Below, in pieces: positions 22,986 through 33,858 of a stretch of DNA of 64,000 nucleotides. Source of the DNA: Anaeramoeba flamelloides. Lineage: Eukaryota > Metamonada > Anaeramoebidae. The position numbers were made by a program, and so were the translations under genes. Within the stretch, counting starts at the first letter, position 1. Every line of letters starts with the position of its first letter. The notes under the pieces were generated by a model. That model was not told where the DNA came from, did no database searches, and saw only the letters and a list, made by a program, of their open reading frames with translations. The stretch covers positions 3,670,001 through 3,734,000 of the forward strand of contig JANTQA010000042.1 of the NCBI GenBank assembly GCA_027625915.1. Reading direction: 5' to 3'.

Positions 22986-23407
22986 ACTCAATTTCACTCA
23001 AAGATGGCAAGTCAAAAATGAAAAATTCACTTTTTTAAAAGAATACACCAATATAAGATTATTTTGAAATAATAGAATTCAAAAACTTCAGATTAGAGTC
23101 AATATACATAAAAGTTGATATTCGTAATAAAAATGCATAAACAAACTCTCAATTTTTCAAAAAAATAAAATGTTACAAAAATTTTGTTCCTTTTATTGAA
23201 ATAGCTTGTTGCAAAATATCTGAAGTTCTTTGGAAAATTAAATTAGTTGACAATAATATTTTTTAATTCTAAGAGTTTCTCTTTTAGAATAAACTACAAA
23301 GCTTCAATTTTCTTAAAGTTGATGAGGAGTTTATATTTTTTTTTTTCAAAGTTAAATTTAAAAAAAAAGAAAAAAAAGGGGTAAAAATCAAAAATAAAAA
23401 AAAAGAA

Positions 23408-23442
<35 letters not shown>

Positions 23443-23555
23443 AAAAGCGTGATGATTATTCAGATAAAAGAGTGAAGTACAATTTGAAAAAAATTAAAAA
23501 ATATAAATATAAATATAAAGTCATGGTATTCAATTTAATTTTTGGATTTTTTTAA
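22986..23555. other. 3' flank of eS6
   Basis: A+T-rich, with a 36-base poly-A near 23408-23442. No gene recognised. Confidence 0.45.
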
Positions 23556-24359
23556 TTATTTTTTTGTTTTTGGATTTTTCTTTTTTTCTTTCCTAATAAG
23601 TCTTCTTTTCTTTTTACGTTCTTTTTTCTTTTTAAGATGAGCAATATCTTTTTCAGATCTATTTTTAGCGTCTTTTCTTCTTTGATATCTTGTGGCTTCT
23701 TTTCTTCTTTGTTTAACAATATTTTTATACCATTCCTTTTGTTTTTTGTTTTTAAGGAATCTGGCTCTCTTTTGGGAGATCTTTTCTCGTTTTCTTCTTA
23801 AAAGCTTTGGGGTGATAAGTCTTTGGATTTTAGGTGCCTTGGTTTTAATTTTGCCGCCTTCATTTTTTGGTTGCACTTCTCTTCTAATGGCATATTTACG
23901 GACGTCTTCGTCTTTCTTTAAGGCAAATAACTTTCTGATGTTGTTGGCTCTTTTTGGTCCAAGTCTTCTTGGGACAATGCTGTCGGTAAGGCCCGCAATG
24001 TCATTTTCACCTTTCTTGACAACAATTAAATTGATGACACCTAGATCTGGTCCTAAGATACATCCTCTGACATTACGTCGAATTCTTTCACCTTTTCTTT
24101 TTGGGCGATAACATGGGTGGCCTTCTCTTAATAAGAGTCTGGCACGTGTGGAAACAAGTACACCTTGCATCATTGGGAAACCTTGTTTGTCATTTCCTCC
24201 TGTGATTTTGAAAATGTATCCCTTGAATTCTTCTCCAAGTGGATCGCCAATGATCTCTTGGCTGATACGTTTTTCCCAGAAATAAGCAAGCTTTCTTTCA
24301 TCGTCAATGTCAATTACTTTTTGTAATCCAGTAACTGGGTTGGCAATATTGAGTTTCAT
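23556..24359 (-). CDS. 40S ribosomal protein eS6
   Basis: Cytosolic small-subunit ribosomal protein S6. The start [20 protein letters not shown] matches the family start, so the ATG at 24359 is used rather than upstream in-frame codons. The product is 267 residues (about 249 in animals). Conserved blocks are YVFKI-like [58 protein letters not shown] and [20 protein letters not shown]. The C-terminus is a long basic helix ([19 protein letters not shown]) with no serine in its last 30 residues, so the S6-kinase phosphorylation cluster of animals, plants and fungi is absent. Single exon. Surroundings are A+T-rich with poly-A/T tracts and no gene close by. Confidence 0.97.
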   Translation of the reverse strand: MKLNIANPVTGLQKVIDIDDERKLAYFWEKRISQEIIGDPLGEEFKGYIFKITGGNDKQGFPMMQGVLVSTRARLLLREGHPCYRPKRKGERIRRNVRGCILGPDLGVINLIVVKKGENDIAGLTDSIVPRRLGPKRANNIRKLFALKKDEDVRKYAIRREVQPKNEGGKIKTKAPKIQRLITPKLLRRKREKISQKRARFLKNKKQKEWYKNIVKQRRKEATRYQRRKDAKNRSEKDIAHLKKKKERKKKRRLIRKEKKKNPKTKK

Positions 24360-25560
24360 TGTCTCTATTGGTATTAAACAGAAAGAAAGATCATGATATT
24401 TTATTAATTGTGAAATCAAAAAAAAAGAAAATTTGGTTATTTGTTTTTTAAATTTTTTGTTTGGGTGTTTTGTTTTTAAGTGTGTTTTGATTTTTTTTTT
24501 TGGTTCCAATTGAAGAAAAAAGTTCAGGTTAAAAAGCAAATTTTAAAAACAAAATAAAAAAAAAAAAAAAAAAGCAAAAAATAAATTATAAAGAAACAAA
24601 TAGTTTCTTTTCTTTTTTGTGAACAAGTTTTTTCTTTTAAAGTGTGTTTTCTTTTTTTCTGATTTTACATGTTTTTTAAGTTTTTTTTCTTATTTATGTT
24701 TTTTTTGTTTTTGAGTAAGTTTTTATTTTTTTTTTGTTTTTAAGATGAAAACAGATCAATTTGTTCAAAGAAATTAACTTAATTTTGGTTTGCTTGCTGT
24801 AGGAATTGAAAAAAAAATTAAAGAAAGGTTTGTCAATTGTTGAAAAAAATCTTACAAGGTTAATGATTTATATGAAAATTTGAAATTAAGGCAAAATTTA
24901 AAAAATGTTTCAATTATAATTCCAAAAATGATTTTTTAGTTTGAAGTTGAAGTGTTTTTTTCAAATTAGTAATTGGTGGAATGATTTTTTATTGTTATTT
25001 TATGACAAAATGAAATATTACAAAAAGAATTGGATCATCCGATTGAAGAAAGTAATTTTTTTTTGGGATATAATTGGATTAATGAACTTGTGTTGTAGGA
25101 ATTTTAATAGAAATAACTTTTGTTTTCATTCAAAGTATTCTTTGAACAAAGAATTTAGTTTTATTTGGATTAGTTATTCTGTTACCAATAAAATAAAGTG
25201 TTCAGAAAAGTATAATCGGAGTATCAAAATTGAAAAGCATGTTTTTTTGTTATAGAAGACCTATCTATTCACCTACAAAGAAACCAACAGTAAACCCTAA
25301 GTACACCTGTTACTGATTTCTTAGAGTTCATTTCTATTAATTAAAAAAGAAATTATAACTAATGAAGGATCAAATGAGTAAATTTGTCTCAAAAAATAGA
25401 GTAAATTTATTCTATTTTTTGGCATTAAAATAACAAAAAATTTCAAAAAAAAAGAGGAAATTATAAAAAAATTTTGAACAAATCGCTTTCATATTTTAAA
25501 TTTTACTGTAAATAACAAGAAGTTAACCACCAAAAATGAATTTAACTTATATATTATATA
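24360..25560. other. 5' flank of eS6 and gene-poor DNA
   Basis: T- and A-rich runs near 24540-24760. A 104-codon open stretch at 24941-25255 (+) has no family match and an unconvincing composition rich in Phe, Lys, Asn and Ile. An AC-rich patch lies at 25260-25320. Nothing else recognised. Confidence 0.4.
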
Positions 25561-25689
25561 TTGTGGAGTGAATTGGGTGATGCATTTGAACAAGATGAAA
25601 AAAAAGCTCGAATTTTATTTTACGACAGAGATTATAGTCTGTTGAGTACGTTTGATTTTGATCTCTATACTTTTTTTCTCATAGATTAA
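25561..25689 (+). other. Coding-like stretch, isolated exon or fragment
   Basis: The frame LWSELGDAFEQDEKKARILF continues YDRDYSLLSTFDFDLY to a TAA at 25689. Amino-acid composition and third-position bias look protein-coding. GTACGTTTGA within it, followed by a T-rich tract and CATAG, is a possible 39-nt intron. No neighbouring exon or known family is recognised. Confidence 0.3.
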
Positions 25690-25741
25690 ATTGTTTGAAA
25701 GATCATAGATACTGTATGTAAAACTAGTAGTAGACCATTGC

Positions 25742-25777
<36 letters not shown>

Positions 25778-26563
25778 ATTCCTAAGCTTTTTAGGGTTTT
25801 AAATTTGTTTTTTTTTTATCAATTAGATTTTATTTTTTTGATTGAGGATATGAATTCAAAATTAACCCAATAAAAATTAAAATTAGAAACAATAAGGTAT
25901 TTTTTAAGTTTATAATGAACCAAAGAAAGAATAAAGATTTTTACTTACAAAAAAAATCAGTATTGTAAGTTAACAAAATGATCATTTTGTTATTACAGGA
26001 ATCAATTTTCATTAGAAACCAGACAACATGTCATTGATTAAACAATGTTAACTTCTTTTGGTTTTCTTTTTGAATACTATTATTTTCGAATTAATAAATG
26101 AAAAAATTTTTTTCTAGATCATAAAGTTCTATTGCCTAATAATTTGTTGAAGAAATCAAATGAATTTTTCAAAATAAAATTTGAAATGTCTATTTTTCAG
26201 GCAAAATGGTGATTTTGAATATGATATATTCTTGTAAAAATGTTTATTTTGCCAGCATTTTAATATTATTTGTAATATTTAAAGTACATATATTTTTGAA
26301 AAAATTTAGAATAAATTTGAACAAAAATAATAATTTTTCAAATTTTACAAGAGGTAATTTTATTTGTTTTTTTTTTAAAGTTTATTGAATATTTCATATA
26401 AATTTAAAAAAAAAAAAAAAAAAAAAAGAGCATTTAAAAGCACGTAATTTTTACAAACAAATGTACCAAAGACAACAATTAAAAAAAAAAAAATTAACCT
26501 TGAAACAAAAAAATATTATTTTACATAGATACCTTTTTGTGTATTGTATAAATTGGATTTTAT
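25690..26563. other. A+T-rich stretch, nothing recognised
   Basis: Contains poly-T of more than 30 at about 25747-25777 and poly-A near 26410. No gene supported. Confidence 0.45.
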
Positions 26564-26926
26564 TTATTTATTTTTTTTTGAATTGAAGAAGTCTTCTTGA
26601 AGTTGTGGACTTACCTCTACAACTCCATTTCTAAAGTTAATTAAGACTCTTATTTTTTTATCACCCCCAACGACAATAAAGAAATTATTTATAAAAGTCT
26701 ACAATTAAATATTATAAACAAAAACCCTTTATTAACTTTTAAGAAAAAACAAAATCATTTCTAAAAGAGTTAATTTGATTTTACCATAAGTGTAAATATT
26801 AAATGTTGTAAAAAATAGAATTTTTACAATTTTAAAGATAAATAAAGAGTTCCATACATTTACCAAAAACATATTAATAGTAAAAGAAACGCCAGTTATG
26901 ATTTTTGGGTTTGTATGACTTTTCAT
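26564..26926 (-). CDS. Small two-exon gene, unknown function
   Basis: Exon 1 is 26926-26864 (MKSHTNPKIITGVSFTINMF) and exon 2 is 26698-26564 (FINNFFIVVGGDKKIRVLIN, then FRNGVVEVSPQLQEDFFNSK). A 165-nt intron with donor GTAAATGT and acceptor TTGTAG separates them in phase 0. The product would be 65 residues, made of beta-strand-like segments. The FIVVGGDKKIRV block resembles one WD40 blade, but one blade alone is not a fold. GTAAGT inside exon 2 after VVE is a possible further donor, in which case the gene continues leftward. Function unknown. Confidence 0.45.
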
Positions 26927-28739
26927 TATAAATTCGTTTGTTAAACACTAATTCTAGGTATGAAAAATGTTTTTTTTTTTTTTATTGTTTAATTAAAGAG
27001 CCCTAATCTTTAATTCATCTTGTTTGTCCGAATAAAAATTAATTTTTTTTTCAAAATATGAAAGTAATGGTTTCATTAAACAATTTTTTTAAATAAAATT
27101 ATTATTATTCTTATAAAATAATAAGAAATTATATTTACTATTACCAAAATTTATATAATTACATGGATCTCTTTATTTTATCTTTAAAATTGTAAAAACT
27201 CTCTTTTTTACAACATTCATATTTAGAATAGTGAACCAATTAAATTATAAGACAAATAAGTTCTGATTCCTTTTTTTTTTTTTTTTTTTTTTGAATCTTT
27301 GAATTGAGAAATAAAAATAAAAATTTGCAAAAAATATTTTATTTTGATAAAATCACATCTTTTATATTTTTTTATAGTTTGTACAAAAATAAAATTTCAA
27401 ATTTATAAAATCATTTTAAATATACAAGAAAAATAACCCTAATACTTAAATTTTTAAGATCCAGGAATTATTGATCATTTATTCTTTTATTTTACAAATA
27501 TTTATTTAAATTTCTTGAAATTTAAAAGATTAGGTAATATTCTTTTTTAAATATTAAGAGTTTAAACAAGGTAACTTTTATTATTTAAATCAGTTATTTA
27601 CTAATATTTATCTTTTTTTATTAGAATTATTAATTTGAATTAATTTTAATATTAGAAAATGATTAAAAAACTAAGGAAAAAAATAAATTCTTATAATAAT
27701 TTACATCTTTGGCTTATTACTAACAGATTGAACAAATTCGATTATGGTATTAATTATTTATTTAGAAATAATCAAATAAAAAAACATGCTCACCTATTGA
27801 TAAGTTGGATTTTCCAGGTTTTAAAAAATTATTTTGGGGTAATTTTTAAAATAATGGATTAGTTTTTTCTCTCATATATTTTTACTCAAGTAATTACAAA
27901 AAAAAGATTTGAAATGTTAAATTGAACAAGTATTGTAATTTTTCAAGTTTAAAATAATTATTCTTATTTTTTTGAATATAAAGTACATTTTTTATACTAG
28001 GCAATTTCATTCTTAGTGGTTTTATTTTTATTGTGTATTTTATAATTTCCTTTTTAGATAATAAGAATTCTTTCTTTATAAAAGAAAGAAAAAAAAATTG
28101 TGAAATAATATGAAAATAAATTGAATTTTGAGATTTTCTAAGGAGTGAAAAAGAAATCTAAAAAAATGATTCATTTTGGAAAATAAGATTTCTAGTAAAT
28201 CTGGCAGTGTATTCATAACTCTTTTTATTTTATTTTTAGATTCTAAAATGGGTTATTTATTATTTTTTTATTATCTTACTAATTCACCTGAGTATTTTTA
28301 TTTTTATTAATCATTTGTTGATTAAGCCACCAATATATTATTTTCTGATTATTTATTTCTTTGATCTTTTAATTCATTAGTCTTATGAAATGGAAAAATA
28401 TTTTTTTTTTTTATTTGTACTTTTAAGTTCTATTAGAAATAGTCTTCAACCACAAAGTTATAAGTGATGATAGTATTTTTTTTGTACCTTAATTATTGAA
28501 TTTTGGTGAATTTGAGGCACTTCGGTACTGTTGATGTTAAAATAATCTTTTTAAACGGGTTAAATCATTGGTTAAAATAAAAACACTTTATTATTGATTT
28601 ATTTTTTTTTCTATAAACAAATTATAACTGTAAATGGTTTTATAAGTTTATATTTTCTAATAATATTTTATATCTTTTTTTATTCATTTTACAACAATCA
28701 TAAATAGAAAAATTAGATTGGTTAATTGTATTGAAATAG
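26927..28739. other. Gene-poor A+T-rich stretch
   Basis: No confident gene. Poly-T of more than 20 near 27270-27292. A 67-codon frame at 27659-27862 (+) and a weak coding-like frame near 28497-28570 (+) are noted without a call. Confidence 0.4.
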
Positions 28740-28844
28740 AATTCTAAATACCAAATTAAACCAAAAAGTCAGGCTAGTTCAATTTTAAGGGCTATGTATT
28801 CAGGTTTAAACAGTGAAATAGTGTATAAAAAACCCTTCGGTTGA
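28740..28844 (+). other. Coding-like stretch, possible exon
   Basis: After an acceptor-like GAAATAG the frame reads NSKYQIKPKSQASSILRAMY then SGLNSEIVYKKPFG to a TGA. The composition is less A+T-driven than random frames here. No family recognised; adjoining exons not found. Confidence 0.25.
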
Positions 28845-28969
28845 GTTTTTGAATCTCAGTAATATTTACAAACTGATAATTTCTTTTAGAAAAAATGTGA
28901 ACTTTTCACAATTTCAACAATTTTCACAATTTTTACCTTTTCTTGATCCTTGCCAAAATTTTATTTTTA

Positions 28970-29485
28970 TAAACTGGATTCCTAAAATTTGGACACAATT
29001 TAAACAGTTGAAAGAACATCATTAATGCACTTTAAATTCAATTTGGAAAGAATTTTGATTTTACAAACAATTTCATTTTTTGTCTTTTTTGGTTTTGTTT
29101 TAATTTTTTTTTTTGCAGTTACGTAAATCTTTTTCGTTAGATCTCGAAATTTTTTTTCAATGGTTGATAGAAGGTTAGTGTTGAGTTTGTTAAATTGGAA
29201 AATCACATACAATTGTTAGATGGTAAATTAACATTTGATCGATCAACAATTGTTGGTGAAATTTCTACAAATTTACCAATACATTTTTTGTTCCACTCGT
29301 TTCATTATTTTGGACACACCTGTTTTTTATTTTTTTAGTTTTATATTTTTTTCTTTTATTTGGGTTAAAATGATTACTTATTAAAATATTACTACCGGGT
29401 AACTTAAATGTTGTTTTATATTAGGTTTGGAAAAATACAATAAATTGGTTTTTTTTGGCCTATTTTTGGTTTTAGGCTTGTCCAC
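28970..29485 (+). mobile_element. Dispersed DNA element H, copy 1 (uninterrupted)
   Basis: Nearly identical to 41083-42412 minus the insertion there. The ends carry AAATTTGGACACA and an inverted TGTCC motif (best seen in copy 2, TGTGTCCTAAATTT). The minus strand holds a decayed frame (KLNTNLLSTIEKKFRDLTKK). A degenerate TIR DNA transposon is likely. It supplies the empty site for the insertion in copy 2. Confidence 0.6.
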
Positions 29486-29589
29486 TTAATGGAACTGGAT
29501 TTATTTTAGAATTTCCTTTTCAACTTTCTGAACTCACAGTTATTCCTTTGGCACTTCTACACATTTTTTACATTTTCTTTTAGAAATTT

Positions 29590-29880
29590 GAAATGTTATC
29601 AAATTGGAACTTGCACTTGAAAATCCCAAAAAGCATTTTTTTTGTAATTATTTTTTTTTGTTATTTTCAATTTCCTTTTCATTGAAAAAGAAAGAAAAAA
29701 TATCCTTTGTGTAAAGATAAAGATGACAAAAAAATGGTTTTTTTTTTTTTGACCAATTTCGTCAGAATGAAAATTCTTATTGAGAAGTGAAAGTGAAATA
29801 GCACAATAACTCAACACTCTCAAGGGTGGGAATGTAGTCCTTAAAAAGTTGATTTTTAATTGTTAGCATTCGTAAAAGTA
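29590..29880. repeat. Dispersed repeat, related copy of 7227-7560
   Basis: Shares AATGAAAATTCTTATTGAGA and CTCAAGGGTGGGAATGTAG with the 7227-7560 copy. It lies just right of element H. Confidence 0.45.
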
Positions 29881-30163
29881 AATTTTTTCTGTTTTTTTGA
29901 TGCTATGCTTTTTCCATTTATCTGAAATGGGATTTAAGATTTTAGCAATGGGTATTAATTTAGTTTGAGAAATTTCTGTTCAGGTCTCTTTATTTGATTA
30001 GTAAAAAATAATGATAATAATCGAAAAATTTTCCTTTTCACAAACATTTTGAAATTACAACCATTTAGACAATTTTTTCCTCAATGTTAATCTGTAAAGA
30101 AAAGATCACCTGAACACCTTTAACAAAAATGAAAGAACGAAATTTTTAATGTGTGTAAAGAAT

Positions 30164-30308
30164 TTATTTGGAATGTATCTCGACAACTTGGGTTATTGAA
30201 ATATCAACAAATTTTCCTTTAATAAATACAAAATTCGAACTTGTGTGACGACTGTTTACCCACTCTTTGGTTTGTGCTAAGAAACCAGCAAAATTTTTGG
30301 TTAGGTTT
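30164..30308 (-). other. Coding-like stretch, unrecognised
   Basis: The minus-strand frame NLTKNFAGFLAQTKEWVNSR continues HTSSNFVFIKGKFVDISITQ to a TAA at 30164. The KFVDIS motif resembles KFVEIS in the decayed frame of element H, so a diverged transposon protein fragment is possible. No start or splice sites settled. Confidence 0.3.
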
Positions 30309-30611
30309 TAGCTTTTTTAACTTTATGAAAAAACGACGAAAACAGATCCTTAAAAAAATTTACAGAAAAGTTTGTAATTCGATGAATAAAAATCCTTAAA
30401 GTTTTTCTCAGAAAAGATAAGGTTTATTTATATTAAGGTTGTCAATACTTTTATTCAAAACAAACACTAATAGAAAATAGAACTGAATCTTGATATCTTT
30501 TTAAGAATTAAAATAACAACAAAAAAGTTATTTTTTAACTATTGTTTGAGAACCAAATTTATCCAAAAAGGGTTCTTTGTTTTTGTGTTTTTCAAAAAAA
30601 TTATTTTTAAC

Positions 30612-31089
30612 ATGTCACTCATTACAAAAAGTAGTTTTTCGGATGACAGTAGCAAAAAAGCGAAAGAAAAAGAAAAAAACATAGAAAAGGAGAAAGATAA
30701 AAAAAAAAGAAAAAAGAAAACCAAAAAAAAAAGAAAAACCCATCATAAAAATAAACATAAAAAAAACGAAACACAAAGAAAAAGAAAAAGAACAAAACAG
30801 CGAACAGTTTTCAAAATTATCGAAACAATATAATGATATTTCTGAACAAATTGATGAATTGCACGAACAAAATAAACAAGAAAAAAAAAAAAACCAAACA
30901 TTTAAAAAAACATTGGACAACTTTAAAAAACAATTGGATGAAACTGAATCTGAATTATCAAAAGCCATCAACAATTACGCAAAAGAAAACGACATAGAAA
31001 CAGAAATTGAATTCAAAAAGAAAAAACATAGGCACAAACATACAAAAAAAAAATCACACAAAAAAACAAAAAAAAAAAAAAATAAATAA
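30612..31089 (+). CDS. Lys-rich coiled-coil protein, hypothetical, apparent frame slip
   Basis: The start MSLITKSSFSDDSSKKAKEK leads into a Lys/Glu/His-rich tract. A second frame continues as KEKEQNSEQFSKLSKQYNDI, then DELHEQNKQEKKKNQTFKKT, ANNYAKEN-like INNYAKENDIETE and a basic tail ending at 31089. The two frames meet within an A8 run near 30760, so a one-base slip is likely (assembly error or real). The middle part has heptad-like spacing typical of a coiled coil; both ends are basic and could bind nucleic acid. No family recognised. Total about 159 residues if the slip is ignored. Confidence 0.5.
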
Positions 31090-31530
31090 AAAAACCAAAC
31101 CTTTGCACGACCAATTAATGGTCCCGTGAATATTTTGTTTTCAAAAAAAAAAAAAAAACAATTTGTAGTTGGTTCTATTTCTGATGTAAATATGAAATTG
31201 AATTTTCATTTAACAAATAACAAAGATCCTCTTTTCTTTGAATGTTTTTTAAAGAAAAGGAAATTTTGGAACAAAAAACCCTTTTAACCAATAATGAAAT
31301 TGTATTGTGGGTAACCACATTACCCTTTTTTACTCATTCTTGAATTTTAGTTTTTGATAAATGTAAATTTACTTTTATTTTCTTACCAAAAACAACAAAC
31401 ATATTCTCGTCCATTTATTAAATTATAAATTGGCTTACCCAATCATATTTTTTCTTGTTTGTATTGATAAATTGAAAGATAAGAAACATATGTTCCGAGA
31501 AAAAACTATTAGATCTCAAAAAAAAAAACC

Positions 31531-31800
31531 TTGGGTGATTGGGGAAAAAAAGATCAACAAGATTTTTTCCATTTGTTACAAAAAAATGGAACAAAATTTT
31601 TGTTCAACTTTCAAAAATATGGTTTTATAAACCTTGTAAAATTTCAATTTTTAATTCCTATTCAGCTTAAATTATTAATTTGCCTTTTAGAATTGGTACT
31701 TTTGATGACTTATTAAAAGTCTTGGGATTTGATTCTTTTGGAAAGCTGACAGAAAATGTTGATCTTTTTTATTTTACAATTTATAGTAATTGTAAACCTT
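31531..31800 (+). other. Possible SANT/Myb-like exon pair, weak
   Basis: The frame LGDWGKKDQQDFFHLLQKNG continues TKFLFNFQKYGFINL up to GTAAAATTTC, a donor-like site. After acceptor TTTTAG a frame IGTFDDLLKVLGFDSFGKLT continues to a TAA near 31800, but the phases do not join cleanly. The W...D..F...L...G..F spacing resembles a SANT repeat. Call is tentative. Confidence 0.25.
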
Positions 31801-33400
31801 AAAAGAATCACAAAAATCACAGAAATCACAGAAACCTGAAAAAGATAAGAAAGTTCAATTAATAAAAGAAAAAATAAAATTTTAAAGTCTATTCAAATTT
31901 TATCGTTTCTGAATTTTTCTTTTATGACTAACAGTATATTTCCTAGTTTAATTGAAACTTCAGTCAATAGATCTTGTTAAAAATCAAAAAGAAAATGATT
32001 TTGAGATTTATTTTTTTACGAAAATAAATGTTTAGTAGTTAAATTTGTTCATAGTTTTTGACCTTAATGACTATTATTAATTTAAAATTTCAGTGATAAT
32101 AAAAGTTCATTTCAAAAATTGTTACACACCTGAAAAAATAAATTGAAAAAAAAAATATATTTTAATAGGTTTTCAAGAACAACTAATAATTAAATATGAT
32201 GAATAATTCACTTTGAAAGTATTCTAAATCTACAAAAAAATGATATTTTTTGAAATTAAAAAAAAAATAAAATCAAAAAATAAAAAAAATTGAGTCACAA
32301 TTTCGAAATAAGCCTTACATTTTTCTTTTTAAATGGAATTTAACTGAAAAAAAGGCTGAAAGGGTTTTTTTTTCAAAAAATTTGTCATTTTGTTAAAAAT
32401 ATTTTTCACAAACCAAATTAGAAATATAACTTGAAAAGGTTCGAATATAAAAATTTCATTAAACTTGAATGTATTCAAATTATTTTAATTCACTGTAAAC
32501 TTTACTTAGATAGTACCAAATAACAATAAAATAATTTGGATAAAAGCTAGAAGTATTACGGTGAAAACAACTTGTGAAGACTTATTTTAATATGTATTTC
32601 AAAATAAAAAGCGTAGTTTTTTTCTTTAGTAGAATAGACATAGAAATTAGCCGATCAATGAAAACCTATATAAACAAAAGTAAATGTGGTATTAATTTCT
32701 TCAAGTTTTATTATTTAAAAAGAAATTCTTAAAATAAAGGATTAATTCGAAAATATATCTCAAAAAATATAGTTAATTTTTAACATAATTTTTAACTTTG
32801 TTTTTTCATACAAATATGGAAAATTATAAATAATTATAAACAAATTCAATTCCTGATTTTATATTTACTTATTAAATCTTTGGGCTTGTCTCGAAACTTG
32901 ATTTAAAGTTGGTATAATATCCAATAGCGATTGGATTTTGCATTGGAATAATAGGAAATAAAAAAAAATATAGATTTTATTTTGAAACACAGATTATCGG
33001 ATTTTGGCACACAATATTTTGATCATTTTTCATTTTAAAAAAAAAAATCATTTTGATTAATTTTTTTCCAAGAGTAGTAAAATTCCCATTTTTTTAAAAA
33101 GAAAAAAATAATAAAAAGTATTTTTATCTTAAAGGCGAAAAAAAATTGTTATTTGATTAAAATATCAAAGTTTTCAAGTCATTGATATTGAAAAATAATA
33201 ACAGGATGTATCAGTGTAAAAAATAACTCTTAATGAAAACTTATCCATTTTAAGTCTGTATATTTATTTTGAATAAAGATACATCAAAAAAACCAATTTT
33301 AAACTTGTCTTTTTTTGTTCAAAAAAACAAAAAATATTTTGATTAATAAATATTTTTCTTTCAAATCCTTAAAAAAACCTAATTTTTTTTTTTTATTGTT
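31801..33400. other. Gene-poor A+T-rich stretch
   Basis: No supported gene. A TTATTTTGAAACACA block near 32980 recurs near 46915. Confidence 0.45.
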
Positions 33401-33630
33401 GAGCAGAGGTGATTCAACAAAATTACATCCTGTTTGCCGTTAGATTTTCTTGAGTTTGCTGTTTATTTGGAAAATTTACCAATTTTCGTTACGTTTTTTT
33501 GAGTTTTCTTGTTTCTTTGAAAAATCTATAAATTTTCGTTTGGTTTTTTTTAAAGTAAAAAAAACCTAGAACACTTTACAAATAAAGTAGAAAACCACAA
33601 GAAAACCTAGGAACTTGATGGCACTTTCAG
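33401..33630. mobile_element. Foldback element, copy 3
   Basis: It starts GAGCAGAGGTGATTCAACAA, then TGTTTGCCGTTAG, then GTTTTTTTGAG and TTTTCGTT modules, and ends CCTAGGAACTTGATGGCACT. Both ends match copy 4 at 48486-48900 in opposite orientation, which defines the two termini of the family. Confidence 0.65.
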
Positions 33631-33858
33631 AAACTCTAAAATTGTTAAAAACCTAAAATTTGTAATGTATGAAAAATATTAATATTGAAATATTTTTCAA
33701 ATTTTATATAATGATTATAATTCAATTAGTATTTATTGAAAAAAAATTTTATTAAAAAAAAAAAAAAATGAAAACAATATTATTTAAACATTTAAAGAAA
33801 GAAGAAAAAGGAAAAAAGCATATATCAATAGAAGAAGAAGAGGAAGAGAAAGAGGGAA

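Noticed and set aside
24941-25255. 104-codon plus-strand frame
   Set aside because: No family motif, no splice context and an A/T-driven composition; not called as a gene.
30615-30974. Cys/Phe/Ser-rich minus-strand frame opposite the Lys-rich gene
   Set aside because: Complement of a purine-rich Lys-coding tract; typical shadow frame.
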